Shown in pieces: positions 1 through 10,498 of a stretch of 35,584 bases of DNA. The notes beneath the pieces were generated by a model that was not told the DNA's origin, searched no databases, and worked only from the letters and a program-made list of their open reading frames with translations. Source of the DNA: Paulinella micropora (lineage: Eukaryota; Cercozoa; Imbricatea; Euglyphida); the NCBI GenBank assembly GCA_009731375.1, contig BJOX01000041.1:910685-946268 (forward strand), written 5' to 3'. Both the position numbers and the translations under genes were made by a program. Numbering within the stretch: position 1 is the stretch's first letter; the number at the start of each line of letters is the position of its first letter.

Positions 1-454
1 GTGTGTGTGTGTGTGGGGGGGGGGGGGGGGAAGGGGAGGAGAGTGAGAGGATGTGAGATAGAAAGCAAATAAAAAGAAAGAAATTTGTTTTTTTAACGTC
101 TCACTTCTGAAAATTAATTTGTTTTCGGTCCTGAGCCAGCAAGATGCCTTGTTTTTAAAGCAGAGGACCGGCCGAGGTGTGATGGGAACCGTCACATCCC
201 CGCCGGTCCGTCGAGTTGAAGTGCCTTTTGCCTGTTCAGGTCACGTTGCTGAAAATATGCATTTCTTGTTCAGTGCTGAGCAAGCAAGATTGATTTGCTA
301 GGTAATTAGTGTTTTGCATGTGCGGGTATCTAAATATCAATGCATCTCTCTCTTTCTCTGTCTCTCTCTCACTGTCTCTCTGTCTCTCTCTCTCTCTATC
401 TCGTTCTCTCTCTCTCTCATTCTCTCTCTCATTCTCTCTCTCTCTCTCTCTCTT

Positions 455-493
<39 letters not shown>

Positions 494-886
494 NNNNNNN
501 NNNNNNNNNNNNNNNNNNNNNNNNNNNNNNNNNNNNNNNNNNNNNNNNNNNNNNNNNNNNNNNNNNNNNNNNNNNNNNNNNNNNNNNNNNNNNNNNNNNN
601 NNNNNNNNNNNNNNNNNNNNNNNNNNNNNNNNNNNNNNNNNNNNNNNNNNNNNNNNNNNNNNNNNNNNNNNNNNNNNNNNNNNNNNNNNNNNNNNNNNNN
701 NNNNNNNNNNNNNNNNNNNNNNNNNNNNNNNNNNNNNNNNNNNNNNNNNNNNNNNNNNNCCCCCCCCCCCCTCTCTCTCTCTTCTCTCTCTCTCTCTCTC
801 TTTACATACATACATACACACCTATATACCTATATGCCTACATACATACATACATACTCTCTTTCTCTTTCTCTCTCTTTCTCTCT

Positions 887-923
<37 letters not shown>

Positions 924-1147
924 ATACATACATACATACAGACAGACATACATACATACATACACACCTATATACCTATATACCTACATATATACATATA
1001 TACATACTCTCTCTCCCTCCCTCTCTCTCCCTCCCTCTCTCTCCCTCCCTCTCTCTCTCTCTCCCTCTCTCTCTCTCTCTCTCACTCTCTCTCTCCCTCT
1101 CTCTCTCTCCCTCTCTCTCTTTCTTTCTCTATCTCTCTATCTCTCTC

Positions 1148-1210
<63 letters not shown>

Positions 1211-1462
1211 NNNNNNNNNNNNNNNNNNNNNNNNNNNNNNNNNNNNNNNNNNNNNNNNNNNNNNNNNNNNNNNNNNNNNNNNNNNNNNNNNNNNNNNNNN
1301 NNNNNNNNNNNNNNNNNNNNNNNNNNNNNNNNNNNNNNNNNNNNNNNNNNNNNNNNNNNNNNNNNNNNNNNNNNNNNNNNNNNNNNNNNNNNNNNNNNNN
1401 NNNNNNNNNNNNNNNNNNNNNNNNNNNNNNNNNNNNNNNNNNNNNNNNNNNNNNNNNNNNNN

Positions 1463-1541
<79 letters not shown>

Positions 1542-1542
1542 C

Positions 1543-1585
<43 letters not shown>

Positions 1586-1640
1586 CTTCTTATCTGTATC
1601 TCTCTCTCTCTCTTTACCTATCTACGTTAGGTTTACGACA
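1..1640. repeat. Simple-repeat region with two assembly gaps
   Basis: A (GT)n and G-run open the window. 60-340 is non-repetitive with nothing recognised. From about 348 come (TC)n, C-runs, (TACA)n and (TCCC)n-type tracts, then (ATCT)n from 1463 to about 1585. Assembly gaps are at 494-759 and 1211-1462. Reading frames here are repeat translations, not genes. Confidence 0.9.
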
Positions 1641-1645
1641 CTGTG

Positions 1646-2098
1646 ATGGAATCTGAAAATCAGGAGGGGGCACAAGGCAAGAAGGAGAAGGACGATGGAC
1701 CCAAAAGGGGGTCTGACCAGGCGTCGAAACCCAAGGGCCCGTCAGAGGAGAATATCGATGATGACACGTTGTGGGAGGAAGGAGAGTGCCGCATAGACAG
1801 GAATCTCTACGCGGTCAGGGAACGAATGAGGGAGAGCGTTGAAATAGCCACTTCGTACGCTAAGGGTAAGCAGGGTACGAGACAGACGAAGATCTAGACA
1901 AAACGGCATAAGGAACATGTGGAAGTCTGGCAGGGCTTTGAAACGTTGTGTCGTTTAAGGGAACGAAAAGTAGCGGAGGTGAGGAGAAAAAGGGAGGAGG
2001 AGAAGAAAATGGCTCAAGAAAAGCAGAGCTATTTGCAAGAGGCATACAAAGAAGAGGAGGAATTTTCAAATCTAGTTTCACTTTCGGGTATTGGGTAG
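1646..2098 (+). pseudogene. Charged coiled-coil-like reading frame with one in-frame TAG
   Basis: From an ATG at 1646 the frame encodes a Lys/Glu/Ser-rich start (MESENQEGAQGKKEKDDG) and then a more ordered segment (LWEEGECRIDRNLYAVRERM). After TAG at 1895-1897 the same frame continues open to TAG at 2096-2098 with EHVEVWQGFETLCRLRERKV and further Lys/Arg/Glu helix. Both halves look coding and share one frame. I found no intron of suitable length that removes the stop in frame. It may be a decayed gene, a sequencing error, a retroelement fragment or a recoded stop. No family is recognised. It lies directly after an (ATCT)n array. Confidence 0.4.
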
Positions 2099-3793
2099 GT
2101 AATGACATATATTACCTGTGGGCCGCGTAAGTTACCCTAAGCTACTTGAACTGGAACTTGTTGAGCGTGCGTCGGCAACAGGGGAGCAAAGCCACTTGTC
2201 CCGACGACTGATCCTCTTAATATGGGGTTTCCCACCACTGCAGGGGAAAAGTCAAACGTCGGCAACTGACGCCAAAAATGGGTAGGGTCTGAGCAAGTGG
2301 ATTTCGAACGTAAACGACAGGGCCACTGAGAGAGTCCACCTCAAACCTGATCAAAGTCAAGTCGGTTGGGCAGATGAAGGTTGCAGGAAACAGTCATGAC
2401 CGGCTGAACTGGCGAACTTAACTTCTGGCAACCACTGCCACTGTCCACGGAACGTTCCCTTACGAACTCTTAACGCCTGGGCTGGCTGGCTGAGCTCGAA
2501 CGGCCTCGAACCACCACCGATTGCGCTGAGACTAAGCTCAACTCGCATAGAGCCTCACCAGTTACTTATCAACAACAGACAGTAAACAGAAATTAGTTCT
2601 GCTCTGGCACAAAACACGAACAACACAACGTCCCTCTGGCTGTTGGGGCTAGCTTTCTTCAGTATAATACTTGAAGACACTCTCCAAGTGTTCCAGCGCA
2701 ATCGGCGCTTCAATGCTTCATAACCTAACGTCTTATGATATACCGAAGAATGACTTTAATGATTATACCTCGTCCAACAGTAACGGACGGCTGAAACGAA
2801 TGGTAGGTATTAAGAACGGAACAATAACTGGACCCACTTTGTGGCTCAGCGCAGATATACCCACTCGGTCCACAAAGCTGGATTGACATTAATTGTTCTG
2901 ATACGGGATCTAACCGTTTAACCTGCTTAAATACATGGAGATATTAGTTACCAACATACTTTTACCTAACATTATTTGACTTCCAAGAGCTGGCTCCGGC
3001 ATGGGGATGAAAACCAGCATCAATTCGTCAGGGGTTTCGTGCGACGCGTTAGTGACAGTAGCAGGATCATGAGTCGTGAAGTTCTGAGTTGGGATATGCG
3101 ACAGGATGCAAGTCAACGTCACATACTTTTGATGGTGAACAGCACTTGAACAGAACACTACATGAGATGTCTATTATGCAAGAATCAGGGCGACAATAGG
3201 TGACAGGTGCATGCATGCATGCTTTTCCTGGAAGCTTGTGGTTTGGGATGTGGTGTAGGCATCACCCCCCGGATAGCCGGTAAAAATATACTTTTCCCAG
3301 TATCGTTTGTCCGGATTGGACCTAATGCCATTTTATTCCTGATCTGTTACCGCTTTCTTTTTCGGCTTCACTGAGATAATATAACGAGACATCATTCTCT
3401 TCTTTTGAGGATTGTGTTTGGTTGTATTACCGACTTCTTCTACGAGCTATCACTGGGGGCATTACAGTGGTGAGCTGTACTATAAGAAGGTCAACCACAA
3501 TAAAAAAGCGATGCAGCATTTGCGATGGTTGCTGTCAAACCAGTTGCCCACTTACATCCGAGGAATCAGTACCACTGCATAAGATTTCAGTATAATTAGT
3601 TTAATCACGGCGTGATCATTTTGTAGAGGGGTGAGAAGGACCAATCTCGGTTTAGTCTCATGACCAGCATGGCAACTTCAGTCCAAACACTCTTAAAAAA
3701 TTCACCTCACAAGCAGTATTTAGAGTTACGTTTAAGATTGCGGGTCGAGAGCCAACATCTGGGATTCATGACAAGTAAGAAGAGAATCACGGT
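2099..3793. other. No recognised feature between the charged ORF and the HECT gene
   Basis: This is mixed-composition, mostly non-repetitive sequence. Only short reading frames with no family resemblance are present. It probably includes the 3' end of the minus-strand gene near its right side. Nothing else is supported. Confidence 0.5.
3332..3337 (-). terminator. Possible poly(A) signal of the HECT ligase gene
   Basis: AATAAA on the minus strand lies about 460 nt past the stop codon. It is a single hexamer match with no other support. Confidence 0.2.
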
Positions 3794-3853
3794 CTACTCC
3801 AGCTCCATGGTAGTGCATTCGTAGATAGCCTGCATCAGCTTCTGACGCAACAC
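3794..3853 (-). CDS. Exon 28: C-terminal end of HECT ligase and stop
   Basis: This exon has 20 codons including the TAG stop at 3794-3796, with acceptor CTCTGCAG/GTGTTG after a 55-nt intron. It encodes VLRQKLMQAIYECTTMELE, the terminal HECT helix (L-R-x-K-L-x-x-A-I) and a short acidic tail, the usual end of HECT proteins. No further coding is expected downstream. Confidence 0.9.
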   Translation of the reverse strand: MLRQKLMQAIYECTTMELE

Positions 3854-3908
3854 CTGCAGAGCACAGATCAAGAACATTCCTCGCTGTGCCTGTGTGCTGG
3901 AGACAAAC

Positions 3909-3959
3909 CTCTTTGCTGGAGTAGTTGGGGAGCTTCAGTTGGAAGAAACAGGTCTGCGC
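3909..3959 (-). CDS. Exon 27: HECT catalytic cysteine exon
   Basis: The exon has 17 codons, with acceptor TTCTAG/GCGCAG and donor GAG/GTTTGT. It reads AQTCFFQLKLPNYSSKE. The TCF motif carries the thioester-forming cysteine (TGT at 3948-3950), followed by the conserved L-P-x-Y-S-S-K-E of HECT C-lobes. The ligase therefore looks catalytically intact here. Confidence 0.9.
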
Positions 3960-3977
3960 CTAGAAGAGGTTGGGAGC

Positions 3978-4134
3978 ACATACATACATACATTACATTA
4001 CATTACATTACATGACATGACATGACATTACATTACATTGCATTACATTACATTACATTACATTACATACATACATACATACATACATAAAGACATACAT
4101 ACATACATACATTACATACACAACACATCTACCT
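3978..4134. repeat. (ACATT)n/(ACAT)n microsatellite in the HECT gene intron
   Basis: Pentamers (TTACA) grade into ACATG pentamers and ACAT tetramers within the intron between exons 26 and 27, starting less than 20 nt from the catalytic exon's acceptor. Confidence 0.9.
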
Positions 4135-4195
4135 ACCTACCTACATACACCAACCTCACCACGGAGAGCAACATAGCAGAAAGGACAAGACAGAC

Positions 4196-4265
4196 CTGAG
4201 GCAAAGACGCATCAGGATGCTCCCTATCCAAGATTGATAGCAGCAGCACGTCCTCTTTCATCAAC
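4196..4265 (-). CDS. Exon 26: HECT C-lobe
   Basis: The exon is 70 nt, too short for easy detection, found from the splice sites GCAG/GTTGAT and CTCAG/GTCTGT. It encodes LMKEDVLLLSILDREHPDAS then LPQ, which fills the usual C-lobe interval just before the catalytic loop. The phase is exact on both sides. Confidence 0.85.
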
Positions 4266-4436
4266 CTGCATCCACACAATAAAATAGTGTTCTGGGTTGT
4301 TTCAGAAAGCTTGCTGTGTTCAGCATAGAAGAGCTAGGCAGAGCAAGGAAAGACAACACGAGAGATTTCATAGAGTTTGCAAGGGTGTCAGGGAGTTGCA
4401 AGGGATCGCCACATACACAGAGACCAAGACAAGGAC

Positions 4437-4637
4437 CTTGGGGAACCCCGGGTGAAGAGCAGGAACTGTGTCTGGTCCTCCGGCGTCATTTCCAGCATGA
4501 CTTGCCAGAAATTCTTGACGAGCGGGTGCGCCAGGTGCAGCTGCTTGCTCTCGTAGTTGGTGTTACGCTGCAGCTCGGCCACGTCGAAGCCCGGCTCGCC
4601 GCCCACCAGACCCGCCAGCTCAGACCACGTCAACAGG
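4437..4637 (-). CDS. Exon 25: HECT domain
   Basis: This exon is 201 nt, with acceptor TGCGTAG/CCTGTT and donor CCAAG/GTCCTT. It reads LLTWSELAGLVGGEPGFDVA then LVKNFWQVMLEMTPEDQTQF and LLFTRGSPR. This is the standard HECT element in which the hinge leads into the F-x-x-G-S-x-R segment at the start of the C-lobe. Confidence 0.9.
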
Positions 4638-4676
4638 CTACGCAAACACACCGCACATACCAAAAGCTGCTAACGC

Positions 4677-4708
<32 letters not shown>

Positions 4709-4721
4709 GTTTGTGTTTGTT

Positions 4722-4753
<32 letters not shown>

Positions 4754-4889
4754 GTGTGAGTGTGTGTGTGTGTGTGTGCGTGTAGGTGGGTTGGGTGTAT
4801 GTAGTGTTGTCTATGTGCGTGTTCATGTGTGTCATTGTGTGTGTGGTGTGTTTTGGTTGTATGAGTTGAGTTTGTGTGTGCTTATGTAC

Positions 4890-4923
<34 letters not shown>
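4677..4923. repeat. (GT)n-rich intron between exons 24 and 25
   Basis: Imperfect GT dinucleotide tracts fill the intron and read as (CA)n on the coding strand, abutting the exon 24 donor. Confidence 0.9.
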
Positions 4924-4927
<4 letters not shown>

Positions 4928-4933
4928 TGGCAC

Positions 4934-6076
4934 CGCAGCGCGGAGAGTGGTACGACGGTGGACAGTCCGGCCAGCATCGCCTCGGTCTGGTCGCGTGTCT
5001 CCTCCAGCCGGGCCTCGCACATGCGGCGTGCCCAGACGGCTGCGTTGGCGGCCACCACTGGCTTGTGCCAGCCGCCCGGCACCAGCTCCCGCATCGCGCC
5101 GTTAGCCAAGCGGCAGACGAAGAGCGGAGGGAGCGCGTAGGTGGCGAAGACGCGGCGCACCGCTGCGGTCGCGCCCGTGCCGGAGCCGGCGGCTTTGAGC
5201 AGCGCGGCCAGCAGCGGCCGCACCGAGCTGTCCAGGCGATGCAGGTCCTCCAGACTCGGCGCTTCGCCCAAGAGACGCTTCCAGACCAGCGGCACAAACG
5301 GCATGGGCATGCCGACCGAGTTGCGGAAACTCACCCCCAGCATCTTGCCCAGTCTTCGGAAGAGGTCCAGCGAGCTGCAGGAGGCGTTCAGGATGAAGGC
5401 GGAAGGGCTCTCGTCGTCGCCGCCGCTGCCGGGCGCGGGCAGCAGCATGGGCAGCATGCGCGGTGACATGAGCTCCGCCGCCCACTCCTGAAAGGCGGCC
5501 CGATAGGGACCGCCTTCGTCCTGGGCCGGCTCGTCCTGGAAACGCACCTTGAAGGTGCGCGGTTGCTTGTCGGTGGGTGGCCACAATGAAGGCTTGACGT
5601 AGTTGCGCCGCAGGGCAGAGCCTGACGCTTGATCCGGGAAGATGGCGCTGGCCTGGTGGAACAGAGATGCCTCCGCGGCCAAGCGGCCCAAGTCGGCGGC
5701 GCTGTTAGCGGGCGAGTGCATTGCCAGCTGCCTCAGCCAACGCGCGCGCTTGCGATTCAGCGTGAAGCTCTGCAAGCCCACGGCGCTGCCCATCAAGATG
5801 TCGCGGTTGGGCGGTTTGGAGTGCGTTGCGGTGCGGTTGAGAAGGCACTGCAGCTGCTTGAGCTTGAGGCCCGGCAAGAGCAAGTGGCGCGCGGAGCGCA
5901 GCAGCTCGGCCGCTTGCCAGCCAGCGTGGGACAAGGCGTGGGGAGAGTCGCGGGCAGAGCGCGGCCGGTGCGGGGCGGCCCACGCATCTAGCCGACCGGC
6001 GTCGAAATGCTCCAACGCCTCGTCGCCGTCCATGCCCTCGTCCAAAGGCAACCAATCCACCAAGTCCTCCACCAAC
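4934..6076 (-). CDS. Exon 24: HECT domain N-lobe
   Basis: This exon has 380 full codons, with acceptor GCACAG/GTTGGT and donor CTGCG/GTGCCA. The HECT N-lobe starts about residue 174 with TFKVRFQDEPAQDEGGPYRA, the classic opening with a D-x-GG-x-x-R element. It continues through LDLFRRLGKMLGVSFRNSV, PFVPLVWKRLLGE and LEETRDQTEAMLAGLSTVVP, which match the E2-binding lobe in order. The exon precedes the catalytic C-lobe exons. The donor abuts a (CA)n array. Confidence is high from motif order and phase. Confidence 0.9.
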
Positions 6077-6240
6077 CTGTGCAGCAGAGATATATATGGG
6101 AAAGGGACTGGGCTGCAGACTACGCAAAGAGAAGAATGCGCAGCAAGACACATGAGGCAGGGAGGGAGGGCAGATCGATATCCACGAGCAGGCAAGTGCA
6201 GAGTCAAGCAGCGCCTGCATAGACAAGTATGGGATCCGAC

Positions 6241-7507
6241 CGATTGATTTCAAGGAGCATGCATAGCCGTGCGGCAGCCACCTCTGCCCCGGCCGGATGG
6301 GCTTCTAGCAGCCCGCGCAGGGCCGGCGGCGCCAGGCGCTGTGCCGCCTTGGATGCCGGCGCCGCCTGACCAGTCGGCGACGCGGCGGTGGAGGAAGCAC
6401 GGTCCAGCAGATCGAGCCCGCGAAGATCCTCGGGGCTGTGCAGGCGCAAGTGCTTGGAGACCTGATTCGCCCAGCGCAAGAGCAGAGCGTCCATGCCCCA
6501 AAAAAAGTGCGGAGAAAGAAGAGGGGAGAGAAAGAGCACATGCGAGACAAACTCCGACAGAGACCAGAGTGGTGGAGAAGATGAGGAAGAAGGAGAAAAC
6601 GACGGAGAAGAAGAAGAAGAAGAAGAAGAAGAAGAGGAAGAGGAGGAGGAGGAGGAAGAAAGGGAGGAGGAGGATTCCTTATTGGTAGCTTCTTGTTTCT
6701 TGTCGGGTGGGGCGTCCACTTTCCGCACCGCGGTGCGTTCGGCTACCACGGGCGCCTCAGGCTCGCCGTCCTTCCACACCCAGACCTTGGCCCCCGCCCA
6801 GCCCGACGACACAGGCCGCCCCGTGTTCTGCGCCTCCAAGCCCACCACCTCCCCGTACACCTTGCCGTCCTCGTCCCAACCGCCGGGCGCCGTGTGGTGC
6901 AGCAGCTGCACGCGGTCGCCGGGATGCAGTTTGTTGGTCGCGCACGCCGCGTGGCCCACTTCCACCTTGGCCAGCACGTGCCCGTCCCGGTCGCGCACGG
7001 GCCGCTGCGAGCGGTCGCGCCAGTCCAGCCACGCACCATACACCACCTCTAGCGCCTCCAGCTGCTCCAGCGAGGGCATTCGCGCGGCGGCGGCGAGTGA
7101 AGGACGAGGCAGCAGCAGGAGCGCGCGCAGGCGGGCCAGCCGAGCCAGTAGCGCGGCGGCGCCATGCGGGGGCGGCGGCGGCACCAGTGTCACGGCGTCG
7201 TTCACCTCGATCAGTGTTACGGCGGGGTGCAATGTCAAACCGCACTTCAAGGGTATCTTGGTCAAGGCGAAACCCACGTCCTGCCCGTCCACCTCTGCCC
7301 GTAGCGTGCCTGCTTCGCAGTCGAGCGTCAGCGTCCAGGTCTGGCCGGTCTGCAGCGGCACCGCCCGGGCCGGCGCGGCGCCGTCGCCCGCGCCCGCCTC
7401 CGCCTCGCAGCTAGCGGGCAGCACGGGCAGCTGCACGGAGTGGAAGCTGGACGCGTTGCTGGGCTTACCGGTGCGCGAGGCCACAGAGGACACCACGCCA
7501 AGGTTCA
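6241..7507 (-). CDS. Exon 23: SPRY/ConA-like and SH3-like (MIB/HERC2-like) modules
   Basis: This exon has 421 full codons, with acceptor GCTGCAG/TGAACC and donor CG/GTCGGA. The first part has beta-strand sequence typical of SPRY or concanavalin-like folds (WTLTLDCEAGTLRAEVDGQD, then VGFALTKIPL). A later part, GDRVQLLHHTAPGGWDEDGK then GEVVG and AKVWVWKDG, resembles the MIB/HERC2 or SH3-like fold. A poly-Ser linker encoded by a TTC/TCC-type repeat follows, then helices leading to the HECT domain (CMLLEINR). SPRY and MIB-like modules usually mediate substrate binding. The domain calls rest on pattern, not on a search. Confidence 0.75.
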
Positions 7508-7714
7508 CTGCAGCAAACAGCCCACAGCACAAACCGGATATATGGGACAGCTGGCAGCCCAGAAGCGGCGAGCGGAACAAGACGCTCTCTTAACACGCAG
7601 TCGTTTCACTAGCTATGTTTCTACTCTACCTTGTAAGCCCCTTATCATTTGTGTGCATACTCATGAATTCTGGTTCTGTTGGGGCATCAAAGACACAAAC
7701 TTCGTCAAGAGCGC

Positions 7715-7721
7715 AATAATA

Positions 7722-7755
<34 letters not shown>

Positions 7756-7958
7756 GTGCTTCTCTGTCAATGGCTGATGCATTTCTGCACATGCGCCTCC
7801 ATCGTCTCACCCGTGAGGGGAGTACGAAGAATTGACGATAAGCTCTAATGACACCCCCGCAAGGGCAGTTCCAACACTTCCAGACGGATCGGTATGTTCA
7901 ATGAAAATACTGGTCCAGACGGATCGGTATGTTCAATGAAAATACTGGTGGCACCGAC
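7715..7958 (-). mobile_element. SINE copy 1, head missing, with (AAT)n tail
   Basis: The body runs 7756-7958 and shares the full family core, from GTGCTTCTCTGTCAATGGC to the GGTGGCACCGAC joint. It has the 35-bp internal duplication and lacks the tRNA-like head. The element's 3' tail is the (AAT)n at 7715-7755. The missing head is replaced by the (AAT)n tail of copy 2. Confidence 0.8.
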
Positions 7959-8025
<67 letters not shown>

Positions 8026-8045
8026 GTGCTTCTCTGTCAATGGCT
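7959..8045 (-). mobile_element. SINE copy 2, only tail and 20 bp of body before a gap
   Basis: An (AAT)n tail of about 67 bp is followed by the first bases of the SINE core (on this strand) and then a gap at 8046. It is head-to-tail with copy 1. Confidence 0.75.
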
Positions 8046-8136
8046 NNNNNNNNNNNNNNNNNNNNNNNNNNNNNNNNNNNNNNNNNNNNNNNNNNNNNNN
8101 NNNNNNNNNNNNNNNCCCCCCCCCCCCCCCCCCCCA

Positions 8137-8941
8137 AAGGTCGCTTTTCCTCGCATTCTCACATGCACAACTTTTACAGCCTTGGAGAATTCTCAGCCAT
8201 TCATTTTGGTGCCGGCGAATTCGCTTCCGGTACGTGCAAGTACAGGGCTGGGGTTCGGAGGGGGAGGGCCCCCCGGACCCCCCCCGGTCCCCGTTGACAG
8301 GGTACGTTCAATTGCCGGAGGTACCAGCAGAACGCAAGTGTAAGTTCTGGTGGCACAAAGCCCTAAATTCTCTGGTTTTTGTGCCACCCGGCACCAAAAC
8401 TTTTCGATATCCGAAGAGAGCTCACCGAGGTGTCGGGTACACCAAACATCAGCCTCAAACGTGGGCGAACGGCGCCTGGTGGCGCAAAAACTGAATTTTC
8501 TGGTTTCTACGCCACCCGGCACCGCAATTATTATATTTTCGAAGAGAGCTCATCAAGAAGTGTCAGATACACCAAATATCAGCCGCTAAATGCCTCTGGT
8601 GTGCGCAAGCGGCGCCTGGTTGCAAAAGACCTCAATTTTCTGGTTTGGGTGCCACCCGCGACCGAAACGGGTACGTACAATTGCAGGGCTTGGGTTCCCG
8701 GGGAGAGGCCCCCCCGGACACCCCCTTCCCCGTCGACAGCGTACGTTCAAGTGCCGGAGGTACCGGCAAGTACTCCCAAGAATTTTGGCATTCAGGACAC
8801 TTCCCTAACGCAAATATTTGTGTGAATCCAAAAAAATTATATCAGCATCAACATCGAGTCCGGGGCTAGCCACCCTGTCAATATGAGCTCCCAACTCCTC
8901 CTGGTTCACACAAACCATGATTTATTCCGACGAGGGATGAT
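8137..8941. repeat. Composite satellite block A
   Basis: Its parts, in order, are a GC-rich segment with GTCGACAGGGTACGTTCAA-like sequence, three subunits of about 130-137 bp each built round a GGTGGC...GCCACC inverted repeat (near 8349, 8480 and 8616), a second GC segment, and one AT-rich monomer with the 16-bp palindrome in degenerate form near 8809. Confidence 0.7.
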
Positions 8942-9218
8942 AACAATAATAATAATAATAATAATAATTATAATAATAATAATAATAGTGCTTCTCTGTC
9001 AATGGCTGATGCATTTCTGCACATGCGCCTCCATCGTCTCACCCGTGAGGGGAGTACGAAGAATTGACGATAGGCTCTAATGACACCCCCGCAAGGGCAG
9101 TTCCAACACTTCCAGACGGACCGGTATGTTCAATGAAAATACTGGTGGCACCGACGGGAATCGAACTGGCGACAGGGCCCAGATGGTAGAACTTGACCAC
9201 TGGGCTATCACGGTGTCC
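8942..9218 (-). mobile_element. SINE copy 3, full length, with tRNA-like head
   Basis: This is the best complete copy. On the minus strand a tRNA-like head at 9218-9144 carries an A-box-like TAGCCCAGTGG (9197-9207) and a B-box-like GTTCGATTCCC (9156-9166), followed by a GGTGCCACCA end. A body of about 155 bp and a (TTA)n tail (plus-strand AAT, 8942-8987) complete it. These are the hallmarks of a tRNA-derived, RNA polymerase III-transcribed retroposon that needs a partner LINE. No target-site duplication is obvious because both ends abut AAT arrays. Confidence 0.85.
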
Positions 9219-9268
<50 letters not shown>

Positions 9269-9269
<1 letters not shown>

Positions 9270-10260
9270 TAGGGGCTGCGCCAACACCTGAAAGGATGGT
9301 TTGCGGTGCGCTCATCCCCCCCCCCCCTCAGGCTGGGGTTCCCGGGGGGGAGGGCCCCCCGGACCCCCCCTTCCCCGTCGACAGGGTATGTTCGATTGCC
9401 GTAGGTACCAGCAGAACGCAAGTGTAAGCTCTGGTGGCACAAAAACCAAAAATATCTGGTTTTTGTGCCACCGGCCACCAAAACTTTTTTATCTCGAAGA
9501 GAGCGCACTGAGAGGTGTCGGGTACACCAAATATCAGCCTCAAACTCCCTCGGGTGTGAGCAAACGGAGCCAACGGCGCCTGGTGGCGCAAAACCTCAAT
9601 TTCCCGGTGTGTAGGCCACCCGGCGCCACAATTTTATATTTTCGAATAGAGCTCATCAAGAAGTGTCAGATACACCAAATATCAGCCGCTAACTCCCTCT
9701 GGTGTGCGCAAACGGCGCCTGGTGGCAAAAAGATATTAATTTTCTGGTGTGGGTGCCACCCGCGACCAAAACTGGTACGTACAATCGCCGGGCTGGGGTT
9801 CCCGGGGACGAGGGCCCCGGACCCCCCCTTTCCCGTCGACAGGGTACGTTCAATTGTCGGAGGCACCGGCAAGTACTGCTAAAAAAAATAAGGAAATTTC
9901 GGCATTCAGGACACTCCCCTTACGCAAATATTTGCGTGAATTCCAAAAAAATTATACCAGCATCAAGATCGAGTCTGCCGCTAACCACCCTGCCAATATG
10001 AGCTCCCAACTCATCCTGGTTCCCACAAACCATGATTTATTCCGATGGGAGAGCAGAAAAAAAGCTAAAAACCAAGGAATTTTCGCATTCAGGACACTCC
10101 CCTAACGCAAATATTCGCGTGAATTCCAAATAAATTATATCAGCATCAATATCGAGTCTGGAGCTAGCAACCCTGCAAATATGAGCTCCCAACTCCTCCT
10201 GGTTCACACAAACCATGATTTATTCCGACTGGGGTGCAAAAAAAAAAAAGGAATTCAGGA
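9269..10260. repeat. Composite satellite block B
   Basis: It has the same order as block A, with inverted-repeat subunits near 9433, 9581 and 9720 and then two or more AT-rich monomers about 185 bp apart (GGCATTCAGGACACTCCCC near 9900 and 10088). A perfect 15-bp stem with a 10-nt loop is at 9433-9472. Confidence 0.75.
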
Positions 10261-10421
10261 CGAAGAATTGACGATAGGCTCTAATGACAACCCGCACGGG
10301 CAGTTCCAACACTTCCAGACGGACCGGTATGTTCAATGAAAATACTGGTGGCACCGACGGGAATCGAACTGGCGACAGGGCCCAGATGGTAGAACTTGAC
10401 CACTGGGCTATCACGGTGTCC
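10261..10421 (-). mobile_element. SINE copy 4, 3' truncated, head intact
   Basis: It retains the tRNA-like head and half the body and is broken at CGAAGAATTGACG, where satellite sequence joins. An (AAT)n array follows at 10422-10483 and probably belongs to a neighbouring or lost copy. Confidence 0.8.
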
Positions 10422-10437
10422 TAATAATAATAATAAC

Positions 10438-10482
<45 letters not shown>

Positions 10483-10498
10483 TAGGGGCCCCCCCCCC

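Noticed and set aside
119-301. Short plus-strand frame near the left edge
   Set aside because: Sixty residues with no family resemblance and no splice or start context.
309-1656. Long plus-strand reading frames of Leu/Ser, Ile/Tyr/Leu/Ser and Pro
   Set aside because: They are translations of (TC)n, (ATCT)n, C-runs and gap bases; no codon variety or family signal.
7450-7490. A 38-nt intron (GTAAGC to GTGCAG) in exon 23
   Set aside because: It is too short, removal would shift the frame, and reading through gives a continuous 421-codon exon.
5141-7593. Long plus-strand open frames opposite exons 23-24
   Set aside because: The opposite strand holds a clear HECT domain with correct splice phases; the antisense frames follow from high GC and have no recognisable motifs.
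9144-9218. A functional tRNA gene
   Set aside because: The boxes are good, but the acceptor stem does not pair cleanly, the D-arm region has extra bases, and the same segment recurs as the head of repeated elements.
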